Assembly (NCBI GenBank): GCA_034003625.1
Contig: JAVEYG010000002.1
Coordinates: 173,080-237,079 of the forward strand
Direction: 5' to 3'
Source: GWE2-42-39 sp034003625
GTDB lineage: Bacteria > Bacteroidota > Bacteroidia > Bacteroidales > Prolixibacteraceae
DNA: 64,000 nucleotides
Position 1 is the stretch's first letter, and each line of letters begins with the position of its first letter. The translations under genes were made by a program, and so were the position numbers. The notes below the pieces were generated by a model, which saw nothing but the letters and a program-made list of their open reading frames with translations, did no database searches and was not told the DNA's origin. Below, in pieces: positions 32,107 through 40,776 of the stretch.

Positions 32107-32958
32107 ATGCAATTGACATATAAAATTTCAATAGTTCTTGCAGTAATCTCTTTAATATTTTTTTTCATGAGAAATCAAAATAGAAAGGACCGAGTTAAAT
32201 TTACTGGTAAAACAGAATGTAATATTGGTATAAAAGGATCATTTATGATTGCTGCTATTGGCAGTGATGGAATTATTGTAGCATCAGAAACCAGAGGTAA
32301 TATTTTTGACCTAAGAGATAAAAAAGAAACTCCAATTGCATATTTTGATGGCGTACAAAAAGAATTTATTATAGGAAAAACGGTTTTAGCAAGTACTGGG
32401 AAGGGTGCAATTGGGAATGTTTTCTTTTCAGCTTTTATAAATGACTTCAAATCAAATTTGATAAACTATCCACCTGTAGATATTTTCTTTAACGTATTAA
32501 GCGACTATTATAAACAAAAAATTCCACAAAGCCTTCACCATGAAATAGAATCAAATTTAATGTTAGTTGCAGGATTTAAAGATGGGCAACCAATGATCTG
32601 TTACTTTCAAAATTCTGAAATAAATTGCATCCAAAACGACGGATTTATTGAATCTGCTGCAACTTTTTTTCAAGATAAATATTCAAAGAATCATAGCTGT
32701 GACGTGCTTGGAAAAATGGCAATAGATGCAATTAAGGATTATTCAAAACAAAATGACAATTGGAAAACTATTGGAGATGAAGTATCTGTGATAAAAATTA
32801 CCAAGGAAAACGAGCCGATCTGGTTAAATAAAATTGATTTTATAAAATGGATTTATATTACAGACCTAATAGATGAATACAATGAGGGAGATTTTCAAAT
32901 AAGTCTTATACCACCATTTTCAAAAAAAGATTTAGAGAATGTGTTTGAAAATAAATAA
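32107..32958 (+). CDS. Membrane-anchored protein resembling proteasome-type Ntn-hydrolases
   Basis: The protein has 283 residues from the ATG at 32107 (a GTG 57 bases upstream is in frame). One N-terminal membrane span (KISIVLAVISLIFFFM) is followed by a domain that looks like a proteasome/HslV beta subunit: KGSFMIAAIGSDGIIVASETR resembles the (G)TTxxGxxxxDGVVLAADTR strand pair. Ser45 falls in the place of the catalytic Thr1 and is preceded by Gly44, with Glu61 for Asp17 and Arg63 kept. VLASTGKGAIGNVFFSAFIN and GDEVSVIKIT fit later strands. I am not certain of this. The gene is AT-rich beside its neighbours, which suggests transfer. Confidence 0.55.
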   Translation: MQLTYKISIVLAVISLIFFFMRNQNRKDRVKFTGKTECNIGIKGSFMIAAIGSDGIIVASETRGNIFDLRDKKETPIAYFDGVQKEFIIGKTVLASTGKGAIGNVFFSAFINDFKSNLINYPPVDIFFNVLSDYYKQKIPQSLHHEIESNLMLVAGFKDGQPMICYFQNSEINCIQNDGFIESAATFFQDKYSKNHSCDVLGKMAIDAIKDYSKQNDNWKTIGDEVSVIKITKENEPIWLNKIDFIKWIYITDLIDEYNEGDFQISLIPPFSKKDLENVFENK

Positions 32959-33172
32959 AGGCTGCATATAACATTTTGTAAATTTCATTGCGGTGTTCGG
33001 TGTAGGTTGTCGCCTCGGATTCACGCATGATTTCTTCGTCCTGCCGATGGACAATCACTCGCAATCCGTGATGACAATTTGCAATCTTTCGTTGTAAAAC
33101 AAATAAATGAGAAATTGTCTATACTGAAAATGCTATAAAAATAAGATCGAACACATTTTGAAATCAGATAAA

Positions 33173-35620
33173 ATGAAAATCACTCTAAGTAGTATCATCG
33201 TTATTTTGCTGCATGTTTTGCCCGGTGTGGCTGCCAACAGCTGGCTCCGTATCAATCAATTGGGCTATTTGCCGCAGTCGGTAAAAGTGGCTGTTTTAAT
33301 TTCCGAAGAGGAACTGAAATCCGGAACCTTTCAGCTTTGCGATGCAATTACCGAAAAGGTGGTTTTCGCGGGAAAAACCCAACTGTACGATGCTTCCGCC
33401 TGGGGCATGAAAACAGCTTTCCGGCTCGATTTTTCGTCGTTTTCCGACGAAGGTGGTTATTTTCTCCGGTTTGGCAACACTAAGTCGCACTGTTTTCGCA
33501 TCAACGACGATGTGTACGAAGGGATGGCTGATTTCCTCCTGAATTACATGCGCCAGCAGCGTTGCGGCTTCAACCCGTACCTGAACGACTCGTGCCATCG
33601 GCACGATGGGATCATTGTTGACCACCCGCAAAAAAACGGGCAAAAAATCGATGTGACCGGGGGCTGGCACGATGCCTCCGATTATCTGCAATACCTCACT
33701 ACTTCGGCCAATGCTGTTTACCAGATGTTGTTCGCTTATTTGAAAAATCCGGACGTTTTTGGCGACCGTTACGATGCCAGCGGACGAAAAGGGGCAAACG
33801 GAATCCCTGATATTTTAGACGAAGCGCGCTGGGGCTTGGAATGGATGGTGAAGATGAACCCCGCGCCCGGCGAGATGTACAACCAGATTGCCGACGACCG
33901 CGACCACCGGGGCTATCGCCTGCCCAACAAAGACTCTGTACAATACGATTTGGAAGGGATTTACCGCCCGGTGTATTTTATTGCCGGGAAACCGCAGGGA
34001 CTGGCCAAGCACAAAAACCGCACTACCGGCGTGTCGTCGAGCGCGGCCAAATATGCTTCGTCGTTTGCGTTGGGGGCGCAGCTGATCCGGAAATACGATG
34101 CCGGTTTTGCCGCTCGGATCGAACAAAAAGCGGTCGATGCTTATCGGTTTGCCTTGTCGGACCTGGGCGCCTGCCAGACGGCCTGCAACGTGTCGCCGTA
34201 TTTTTACGAAGAAGATAATTTTGTGGACGACCTGCAACTGGCCGCTTGCGAGCTGCACCGGCTGACCGGCGATGAGCTGTATCTTCAGGAAGCCCGGAAA
34301 TGGGGTTTGGTTGAGCCGGTCACTCCCTGGATGGCTGCCGGTTTTGCGCGGCATTACCAGTTTTATCCGTTTGTAAACCTGGGCCACTCGTATTTGTCGG
34401 CTACGGAACCTGCATTCGCTGCATACCTGAAGGACGGGCTTCAGCACATTTATAACCGGGCCGAAAAAGACCCGTTTCTGAACGGCATCCCGTTTATATG
34501 GTGTTCCAATAATTTGGTGGCGGCGGCGCTCACCCAGGCGCGTTGTTACCGCGATGCTACCGGCGACCCATCGTTTGCCAAAATGGAAGCGGCTCTGCGC
34601 GACTGGCTGTTTGGCTGCAATCCGTGGGGAACCAGCATGATTTGCGGGCTCCCGGCAGGCGGCGACAACCCGCAACAGCCTCATTCGGCCATTACCTATT
34701 TGCTCAAAGAAACGACTACGGGCGGTTTGGTGGATGGGCCGGTGTACAAAAGTATTTACGATAACCTGCGTGGTATCCATCTGATGAACGAGGATGTGTA
34801 TGCCCCGTTTCAGTTGGGGAAAGCGGTGTACCACGACGATATGGGCGATTATTCGTCGAACGAACCGACGATGGATGGGACGGCCAGCTTGAGTTTTTAT
34901 TTGTCGTCGCTCGAAAAAGACGGAAAAAAACAAACGCAGGAACTAAACGATTCGCAGGGGGCGGTGGTGCAGATCAACCCGTCGTCAAAAGATATTTACC
35001 TGGTTTTTACTGCCGATGATAAAGCCGAAGGCGGCACACATATTCTTGATGTTTTGGCGAAGAACAGTATAAAGGCATCGTTCTTTTTTACCGGGAACTT
35101 CCTGCGGAACCGTCAATTCCGGAGTTTTGTGAAATCGACCATTGACGGCGGCCATTACGTGGGGCCGCATTCCGACGGGCATTTGCTGTATTGCGACTGG
35201 AAAAAGCGCGATTCGCTGCTGGTCGACCGCTCCCAGTTTGAAACCGATCTCCGGAGAAATTACTCGGAGCTGCAAAAATACGGTATTTCTGCCGGGCAGT
35301 CGCGATGGTTCATGCCCCCGTACGAATGGTACAACCGGAGCATTGTCGATTGGTCGGAGGCAATGGGGGCGAAGGTGATCAATTTTACGCCGGGAACCTC
35401 GAGCAATGCCGATTATACCACGCCGGAAATGAAAAACTATCGTTCGTCGGACGAAATCATGCAAACCATTTTTCAGTATGAAGCCGAAAACACGCTGAAC
35501 GGTTGTATTCTGCTGGTGCATCCGGGAACGGACGATGCCCGTACCGATAAATTTTACCGGCGCCTTCAGGAATTAATCGATCGCTTAAAAGAGAAAAATT
35601 ATACCTTTAAACGACTATAA
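33173..35620 (+). CDS. GH9 glycoside hydrolase fused to NodB-type polysaccharide deacetylase
   Basis: The 815-residue protein has a signal peptide (SIIVILLHVLPGVAANS), then an Ig-like CelD_N domain (INQLGYLPQSVKVAVL) and a GH9 (alpha/alpha)6 catalytic domain. Catalytic acids are the Asp pair in GGWHDASDYLQY (about 165) and Glu in SSNEPTMDGTASL (about 563). From about 605 a CE4/NodB deacetylase domain follows: FTADDKAEGGTHILDVL (Asp pair), FFFTGNFLRN and the metal site GPHSDGH. The start at 33173 (ATG) is chosen over a TTG 15 bases upstream. GH9 usually means endoglucanase, but fusion to a deacetylase and the location beside an AmpG-like transporter suggest an amino-sugar polymer. Chitosan- or peptidoglycan-type substrates are inferred. 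Confidence 0.9.
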   Translation: MKITLSSIIVILLHVLPGVAANSWLRINQLGYLPQSVKVAVLISEEELKSGTFQLCDAITEKVVFAGKTQLYDASAWGMKTAFRLDFSSFSDEGGYFLRFGNTKSHCFRINDDVYEGMADFLLNYMRQQRCGFNPYLNDSCHRHDGIIVDHPQKNGQKIDVTGGWHDASDYLQYLTTSANAVYQMLFAYLKNPDVFGDRYDASGRKGANGIPDILDEARWGLEWMVKMNPAPGEMYNQIADDRDHRGYRLPNKDSVQYDLEGIYRPVYFIAGKPQGLAKHKNRTTGVSSSAAKYASSFALGAQLIRKYDAGFAARIEQKAVDAYRFALSDLGACQTACNVSPYFYEEDNFVDDLQLAACELHRLTGDELYLQEARKWGLVEPVTPWMAAGFARHYQFYPFVNLGHSYLSATEPAFAAYLKDGLQHIYNRAEKDPFLNGIPFIWCSNNLVAAALTQARCYRDATGDPSFAKMEAALRDWLFGCNPWGTSMICGLPAGGDNPQQPHSAITYLLKETTTGGLVDGPVYKSIYDNLRGIHLMNEDVYAPFQLGKAVYHDDMGDYSSNEPTMDGTASLSFYLSSLEKDGKKQTQELNDSQGAVVQINPSSKDIYLVFTADDKAEGGTHILDVLAKNSIKASFFFTGNFLRNRQFRSFVKSTIDGGHYVGPHSDGHLLYCDWKKRDSLLVDRSQFETDLRRNYSELQKYGISAGQSRWFMPPYEWYNRSIVDWSEAMGAKVINFTPGTSSNADYTTPEMKNYRSSDEIMQTIFQYEAENTLNGCILLVHPGTDDARTDKFYRRLQELIDRLKEKNYTFKRL

Positions 35621-35629
35621 AAAAGCAAA

Positions 35630-37483
35630 ATGGAAAAAACGACCAACCGCAATCCCTGGTTTTGGGTGCCTTCGCTGTATTATGCCGAAGGAATCCCCTA
35701 CATTATTGTTATGACGCTTTCGGTAATTATGTACAAACGGCTGGGCATATCAAATACCGATATTGCTTTGTACACCAGTTGGTTGTACCTGCCGTGGGTG
35801 ATTAAACCGCTATGGAGTCCGGTGGTCGATTTGTTGAAAACCAAGCGGTTTTGGATTGTCACCATGCAGTTGGTGATCGGGGCGGGGCTTGCCGGGGTGG
35901 CGTTCACCATTCCGGTTGAACGTTTTTTCCAGTACACACTGGCCTTTTTCTGGCTGCTGGCGTTCAGTTCGGCCACGCACGATATTGCCGCCGATGGTTT
36001 TTATATGTTGGGCTTGTCGTCGGGCGACCAGGCTTTTTTTGTGGGTATTCGCAGCACTTTTTACCGTTTTGCCATGCTCACCGGACAGGGTTTGCTGGTG
36101 ATCCTGGCCGGCGCCCTGGAAACAGCCACCGGTTTGGATCCGGTGAAAGTGGAAGTGACCGCTCAAAATACAGAAGCTGTGACAATCGGGTTCAATCCGG
36201 AAGAATACATGTCGCAAACCGGAAACGGAGCTTTGTATTTTATTTCTGAAGAAGAAATCCGCGTGTCGGTTGCGCCTCTCGAAACGCAAAAAGCCGATTC
36301 GGTTTTTCGTGTAGTCGAAAAATGGAATACCGAACATCATTTTTATTCTTTAGAAAACAGGGCATTACAAAAAATAAATCAGCCCGGTTGGTGGGGACGA
36401 AAGGTCTCGCAACCGCTGAAAATATTTCTGAAAGATCATTTTGGACAGAAAGTGGTGGCTGTCGTAAGCAATTCGGTCGGAAATATGGCGATTGTGCCGA
36501 TCCGCCTGTCGCAGCAACCGCCTGCCGGTGAAAAAGTGGTGCTGAATTTCAGCTTTGAAAAGGGCGATAAAAGCATCAAACTGATGCGCGATTACCGTTT
36601 CGAGTTTTCCGAAAAAAACTGGGACAAACCGGCTTTTGCGGTGGTGCAGCTCGACCCCAAACTAAAAAAAGAAGCAACGGCAACATTCACAGGTCGTTCC
36701 GGGAATATCACCTTTGCGTGGTCGGTGGTGTTTGTGGTTATTGCCATTACTTTTGTGTTATTCTCGTTGTACCACCGGTTTGCGCTTCCCCGGCCTGTTG
36801 ACGATAAATCCAACAAAACCGGCGATAGCAGTGTATTTGGCGAATTTTTTTCAACCTTTGCCAGTTTTTTCCGGAAAAAAGAAATCGGGATTGCTCTACT
36901 GTTTATCCTGATTTACCGCTTGGGCGAATCACAGATTGTAAAAATGGCCGCCCCTTTTCTGCTTGATTCTCGTGAAGTGGGCGGAATGGGTATCACCACT
37001 GGCGACCTGGGGTTAGTGTATGGCACGGCAGGAATGATTGCACTCACCATTGGTGGTATTCTGGGCGGTATTGCAGCATCGCGCAACGGGCTGAAATACT
37101 GGATTTGGAAAATGGCCATTATCATGAATGTCCCCCATATTGCCTATCTTTTGCTATCGTGGTTTATGCCCGATTCCCTCTGGTGGATTGCCTGTGCGGT
37201 AGTGGTCGAACAGTTTGGGTACGGATTTGGTTTTACGGCGTTCATGCTGTATATGATTTATATTTCCGAAGGGCAGCACAAAACTGCCTATTATGCCATT
37301 GCCACCGGTTTTATGGCCTTGGGAATGATGGTTCCCGGTATGTTGAGCGGCTGGTTGCAGGAAATTATCGGTTATCAGAATTTCTTTATCTGGGTGATGA
37401 TTTGTTCTATTCCACCGTTCATAGTTATTCCATTTATCAAAGTGGACCGCGGGTTCGGAATCAGGAAAAAGACAGGGCAATAA
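35630..37483 (+). CDS. AmpG-like MFS permease with large periplasmic insert
   Basis: The 617-residue inner-membrane protein starts like AmpG muropeptide permeases (FWVPSLYYAEGIPYIIVMTL, YLPWVIKPLWSPVVDLLKTK, FSSATHDIAADGFYML). After about five spans there is a soluble insert of roughly 200 residues (about 160-358) that looks like beta-sandwich (VVLNFSFEKGDKSIKLMRDY), then further spans. Ordinary AmpG has no such domain. It starts 9 bases after the GH9-NodB gene, so both are cotranscribed, and import of the products of that enzyme or of anhydromuropeptides is likely. Together with murQ and the kinase it would complete a recycling route. Confidence 0.88.
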   Translation: MEKTTNRNPWFWVPSLYYAEGIPYIIVMTLSVIMYKRLGISNTDIALYTSWLYLPWVIKPLWSPVVDLLKTKRFWIVTMQLVIGAGLAGVAFTIPVERFFQYTLAFFWLLAFSSATHDIAADGFYMLGLSSGDQAFFVGIRSTFYRFAMLTGQGLLVILAGALETATGLDPVKVEVTAQNTEAVTIGFNPEEYMSQTGNGALYFISEEEIRVSVAPLETQKADSVFRVVEKWNTEHHFYSLENRALQKINQPGWWGRKVSQPLKIFLKDHFGQKVVAVVSNSVGNMAIVPIRLSQQPPAGEKVVLNFSFEKGDKSIKLMRDYRFEFSEKNWDKPAFAVVQLDPKLKKEATATFTGRSGNITFAWSVVFVVIAITFVLFSLYHRFALPRPVDDKSNKTGDSSVFGEFFSTFASFFRKKEIGIALLFILIYRLGESQIVKMAAPFLLDSREVGGMGITTGDLGLVYGTAGMIALTIGGILGGIAASRNGLKYWIWKMAIIMNVPHIAYLLLSWFMPDSLWWIACAVVVEQFGYGFGFTAFMLYMIYISEGQHKTAYYAIATGFMALGMMVPGMLSGWLQEIIGYQNFFIWVMICSIPPFIVIPFIKVDRGFGIRKKTGQ

Positions 37484-37599
37484 ATTTCTCTTATGGTTCT
37501 TCATGAAATTAAAATTGCTTTAAGGATTCAGTAAGTTTTTTAACTTTGGGGATATAAAAAACCACAGACAGAACTTCTGCCTGCTTCAAGTTTCAAAAA

Positions 37600-38025
37600 A
37601 TGATAAAAGAAGGTTTAATTATTGTGCCCGAAGGATTTAAAATTTTATTTGCTGAAGATAATCCGATAAACCAACGTATAGCTGTCCTGTCATTAAAACG
37701 TTTGGGAACATCGTGTGATATTGCAGCTAACGGTAATGAAGCATTGGAAAAATATATTGCAAACAAGTACAACCTGATATTTATGGATATGCAAATGCCT
37801 GTTCTCAATGGAGTTGATGCTGCTGTGAAAATCAGGGAATTTGAAAAAGCCAATAAAATTGAGAAACAGGTCTGGATCGTTGCCGTAACGGCCAACTCCT
37901 TTTCTGATGACCGGGAAGAATGTTTTAATGCCGGGATGAACGATTTTATTAACAAACCATTTTCCGAATTCGACCTGAAGCGTGTTATAGGAAAATGCCT
38001 TCAGGATAATTCCTTAATACAATAA
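37600..38025 (+). CDS. Orphan single-domain response regulator
   Basis: The 141-residue CheY-like receiver domain has the acidic pair Glu19/Asp20 in FAEDNPINQ, phospho-acceptor Asp63 in FMDMQMPVLNG, Thr97 in AVTANSF and Lys119 in FINKPF. There is no output domain. The EDNPINQ...AANGNEALE pattern is the one seen in receiver domains at the end of hybrid histidine kinases, so it may be a freed or decayed hybrid-kinase receiver. No kinase lies beside it. It precedes the redox island and is separated from it by a 259-base gap with nothing I can name. Confidence 0.9.
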   Translation: MIKEGLIIVPEGFKILFAEDNPINQRIAVLSLKRLGTSCDIAANGNEALEKYIANKYNLIFMDMQMPVLNGVDAAVKIREFEKANKIEKQVWIVAVTANSFSDDREECFNAGMNDFINKPFSEFDLKRVIGKCLQDNSLIQ

Positions 38026-38284
38026 AAAGAAAATTTGCCGAACTATTTTCTGAAACGGTTGATTTCGGTGTGGAATTTTCATCGTTAGCCAATGACGAAA
38101 ATGAGTCTATTATTTATTAAATCAGGGAGTAAGTATACATAATAATTGTTAATAAATGTGACTATTTAGAACCTGATTAAATTTGGGCTTGTCTTTCTAT
38201 TGAATGGTAACAATGCGTATTTTTACCAAAACTGGATAATCAACAGGGAGATATGAATCAATTAACCAAAAGAAAAATAAACCA

Positions 38285-39502
38285 ATGAAGAGACAAGCCA
38301 CATTCATCCTTTTTATTACTCTATTATCTGTTTTTTCTTCCCGGGCACAGGACCCAACGCAATGGAGAGGAAAGAATTCAACGGGAATTTATCCGGCAGA
38401 GAAATTAATGCCGCAGTGGCCTGCCCCGGGGCCCGAAGTTATCTGGAGTGTCGGTGAGTTGGGCGAAGGTTTTTCGTCGCCTGCATTTGCCAACGGAAAA
38501 ATATACATTACCGGAATGGTTGGCGGGCAGGGTGTTTTATTTGTAATCGATAAAAGTGGGACGGTTTCAAAAAAATACGAGTACGGCAAAGAATGGGACA
38601 CCAATTATCCCGGAGCGCGCTCTACGGTGACGGTGGCCGGCAATTTGGCTTATTTGTACAGCGGACACGGCAATCTGGCCTGCCTTGATCTGGACTCAGG
38701 AAAAATGAAATGGACGGTTGACCTGATAGGCGACCTTCAGGGGACAAACATTACCTGGGGGGTTACCGAATCGGTGGTGGTCGATGGCGACCGGGTCTAT
38801 TGCTCGCCGGGCGGAAAAACCAATAACGTGGTGGTGCTCGACCGTTTTACAGGCAAAGTGATATGGGCCTGTCCCGGACTGGGAGAACAGTCGGCATACA
38901 ACACACCTCTGTTGATTCAATTACCAACCCGGAAAATTTTGGTGGCCATGATGGCTGATCATATTCTCGGGATTGATACATCAAACGGGAAGCTGCTTTG
39001 GAGCCACGAACAAAAAAACCGCTATTCGGTACATGCCAATACGCCAATTTATTCCGATGGCGCAGTCTTTTGCTTCAGCGGGTACGGGCAGGGAGGAGTG
39101 AAATTGAAACTAAGCAGCGACGGGTCGTCGGTTACAAAAGAATGGTTCACCACCGATTACGACAGCCGTATGGGGGGCGCAGTTCTTATTGACGGTTACA
39201 TTTACGGCTCGGGCGATACCCACCGCGAATGGATGTGCATCGACTGGAAAACGGGCGAAACCAAATACAAATCGGCTGAAGTTGGGAAAGGCGCTGTCAT
39301 CGCTTCCGGAAATAAACTGATTGGCTATTCGGAAAAAGGGGAATTGTTTCTGGCGGAAGCAAATCCTGCCGAATTTAAACTGATCAGCAAAACCAAAGTG
39401 GAACTGGGCACAGCGCAACACTGGGCCCACCCGGTGATCAACGACGGGATTTTATATCTGCGCCATGGCAATACGCTGATTGCCTATAAAGTATCCAATT
39501 AG
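38285..39502 (+). CDS. Secreted PQQ-type beta-propeller protein 1
   Basis: The 405-residue protein has a signal peptide (KRQATFILFITLLSVFSSRAQ). The body is a seven- or eight-blade PQQ-like propeller, with blade-type phrases such as GNLACLDLDSGKMKWTVDL, VVVLDRFTGKVIWACPG and GIDTSNGKLLWSHEQK. No PQQ-dehydrogenase catalytic Asp/Glu cluster or heme site is recognisable, so it is a BamB-like or binding propeller rather than an obvious dehydrogenase. It opens a run of four such genes and is 29 bases before the next. It likely acts in the periplasm with the Fe-S proteins encoded downstream. Confidence 0.88.
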   Translation: MKRQATFILFITLLSVFSSRAQDPTQWRGKNSTGIYPAEKLMPQWPAPGPEVIWSVGELGEGFSSPAFANGKIYITGMVGGQGVLFVIDKSGTVSKKYEYGKEWDTNYPGARSTVTVAGNLAYLYSGHGNLACLDLDSGKMKWTVDLIGDLQGTNITWGVTESVVVDGDRVYCSPGGKTNNVVVLDRFTGKVIWACPGLGEQSAYNTPLLIQLPTRKILVAMMADHILGIDTSNGKLLWSHEQKNRYSVHANTPIYSDGAVFCFSGYGQGGVKLKLSSDGSSVTKEWFTTDYDSRMGGAVLIDGYIYGSGDTHREWMCIDWKTGETKYKSAEVGKGAVIASGNKLIGYSEKGELFLAEANPAEFKLISKTKVELGTAQHWAHPVINDGILYLRHGNTLIAYKVSN

Positions 39503-39531
39503 AAAACTTTGATTGTCAATAGTATTGTGCC

Positions 39532-40776
39532 ATGAAACGATTTATCCTGATTGTTGCGCTGTTGTTTTTTGTTTTTCTTTCGGAAGCCCAGGTAAGCCAG
39601 TGGCGGGGACCAATGCGGGATGGAAAATTCGATGAACCCGGTTTGCTGAAAGCATGGCCAGCCGGAGGCCCTCAGCTGGTGCTGACGGTTGAAGGCATCG
39701 GAAAAGGTTTTTCGTCGCCTATCGCAGAAGGTAATTTTATATATACGACCGGCATGATCGATTCGATGGATTGCGTATCGTGCATTGAGTTGTCAGGAAC
39801 AGTGAAATGGAAGACCGTTTGCGGTAAATCATGGATGAAGTCGTTTCCCGATACCCGTGGTTCGGTAACTATCGACGGCGACCGTTTGTATGTGATCAGT
39901 GGCGAAGGTGAACTGGTGTGCATCAATAAAACAAGTGGCGAAATAATATGGAAAGTGGACGTGGACAAAGAATTTGAATCAGAACGGCATACCTGGGGTG
40001 TTTCCGAAACACCCCAGATTGTGGATGACAAAGTAATTTGTACACCTGGGGGAAAGCGGACTTCTGTGGTGGCTTTCAATAAACTGAATGGCGACAAAAT
40101 ATGGGAAAGCCAATGTGTGGGCGGACAACGTGCGTATACTTCACCAACATTTTTTCAGTACAAAAATTTCCGCTATATACTGGCTACTACGGCCAACAAC
40201 CTGATTGCACTGGTTCCGGAAACCGGTAAAGTGGCATGGACCTTCGACTATTTTAAGGAAGGCGTTTGGGAGTGGCAACCGGGGCTGATTTGGGCCAATA
40301 CCCCCATTTTCAAGGATGACGAAATTTATATTTCCAAAGGATATGATTTCCCTTCGGTGATGTTGAAAATGGATTCGCTGGGAACTTCTGTCAGCAAAAA
40401 ATGGGTAGACCACACCTTAGACAATCATCATCATGGAGTGGTGGAAGTGGACGGCAAAATTTATGGCTCGAACTGGAAAAGCAACCGCGACGGGAAATGG
40501 GTCTGCATGGACTGGAATACCGGTGAAATAGAATATGTGGCCGACTGGTTTTCAAAAGGAGCAATGGTGTATGCCGACGGGATGCTTTATGTTTATGAAG
40601 AACGGACAGGAAATGTAGGCTTAGTAAAACCCGATCCGAAAGGTTTCGAGGTGGTCAGTTCTTTTAAAATCGAAAAAGGTACTGGGCCGCATTGGGCGCA
40701 CCCGTTTATTGCCAATGGAAGATTATATCTGCGACATGGAGACGTGTTGATGGTTTTTAATATTTCAAACGAGTGA
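39532..40776 (+). CDS. Secreted PQQ-type beta-propeller protein 2
   Basis: The 414-residue protein has a signal peptide (KRFILIVALLFFVFLSEAQ) and is a clear paralogue of propeller 1. Both begin the mature chain with Q-WRG, share GEGFSSP/GKGFSSP and end with GTAQHWAHPVI/GTGPHWAHPFI followed by LYLRHG. Propeller repeats include GELVCINKTSGEIIWKVDVD and NLIALVPETGKVAWTFDYF. The pair probably arose by tandem duplication. Its stop overlaps the GTG of the next propeller gene by 4 bases, so translation is coupled. Confidence 0.88.
   Translation: MKRFILIVALLFFVFLSEAQVSQWRGPMRDGKFDEPGLLKAWPAGGPQLVLTVEGIGKGFSSPIAEGNFIYTTGMIDSMDCVSCIELSGTVKWKTVCGKSWMKSFPDTRGSVTIDGDRLYVISGEGELVCINKTSGEIIWKVDVDKEFESERHTWGVSETPQIVDDKVICTPGGKRTSVVAFNKLNGDKIWESQCVGGQRAYTSPTFFQYKNFRYILATTANNLIALVPETGKVAWTFDYFKEGVWEWQPGLIWANTPIFKDDEIYISKGYDFPSVMLKMDSLGTSVSKKWVDHTLDNHHHGVVEVDGKIYGSNWKSNRDGKWVCMDWNTGEIEYVADWFSKGAMVYADGMLYVYEERTGNVGLVKPDPKGFEVVSSFKIEKGTGPHWAHPFIANGRLYLRHGDVLMVFNISNE

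Noticed and set aside
32959..33172. Gene remnant or cassette recombination site between the Ntn-like and GH9 genes
   Set aside because: The sequence has some GC-richer inverted pieces but no frame or recognisable recombination site that I can support.
33815..34933. Long minus-strand open frame (372 codons) opposite the GH9 domain
   Set aside because: It lies wholly antisense to a clearly conserved GH9 gene, has no recognisable domain and its composition (many Arg/His/Gln) is typical of shadow frames in GC-rich coding DNA.
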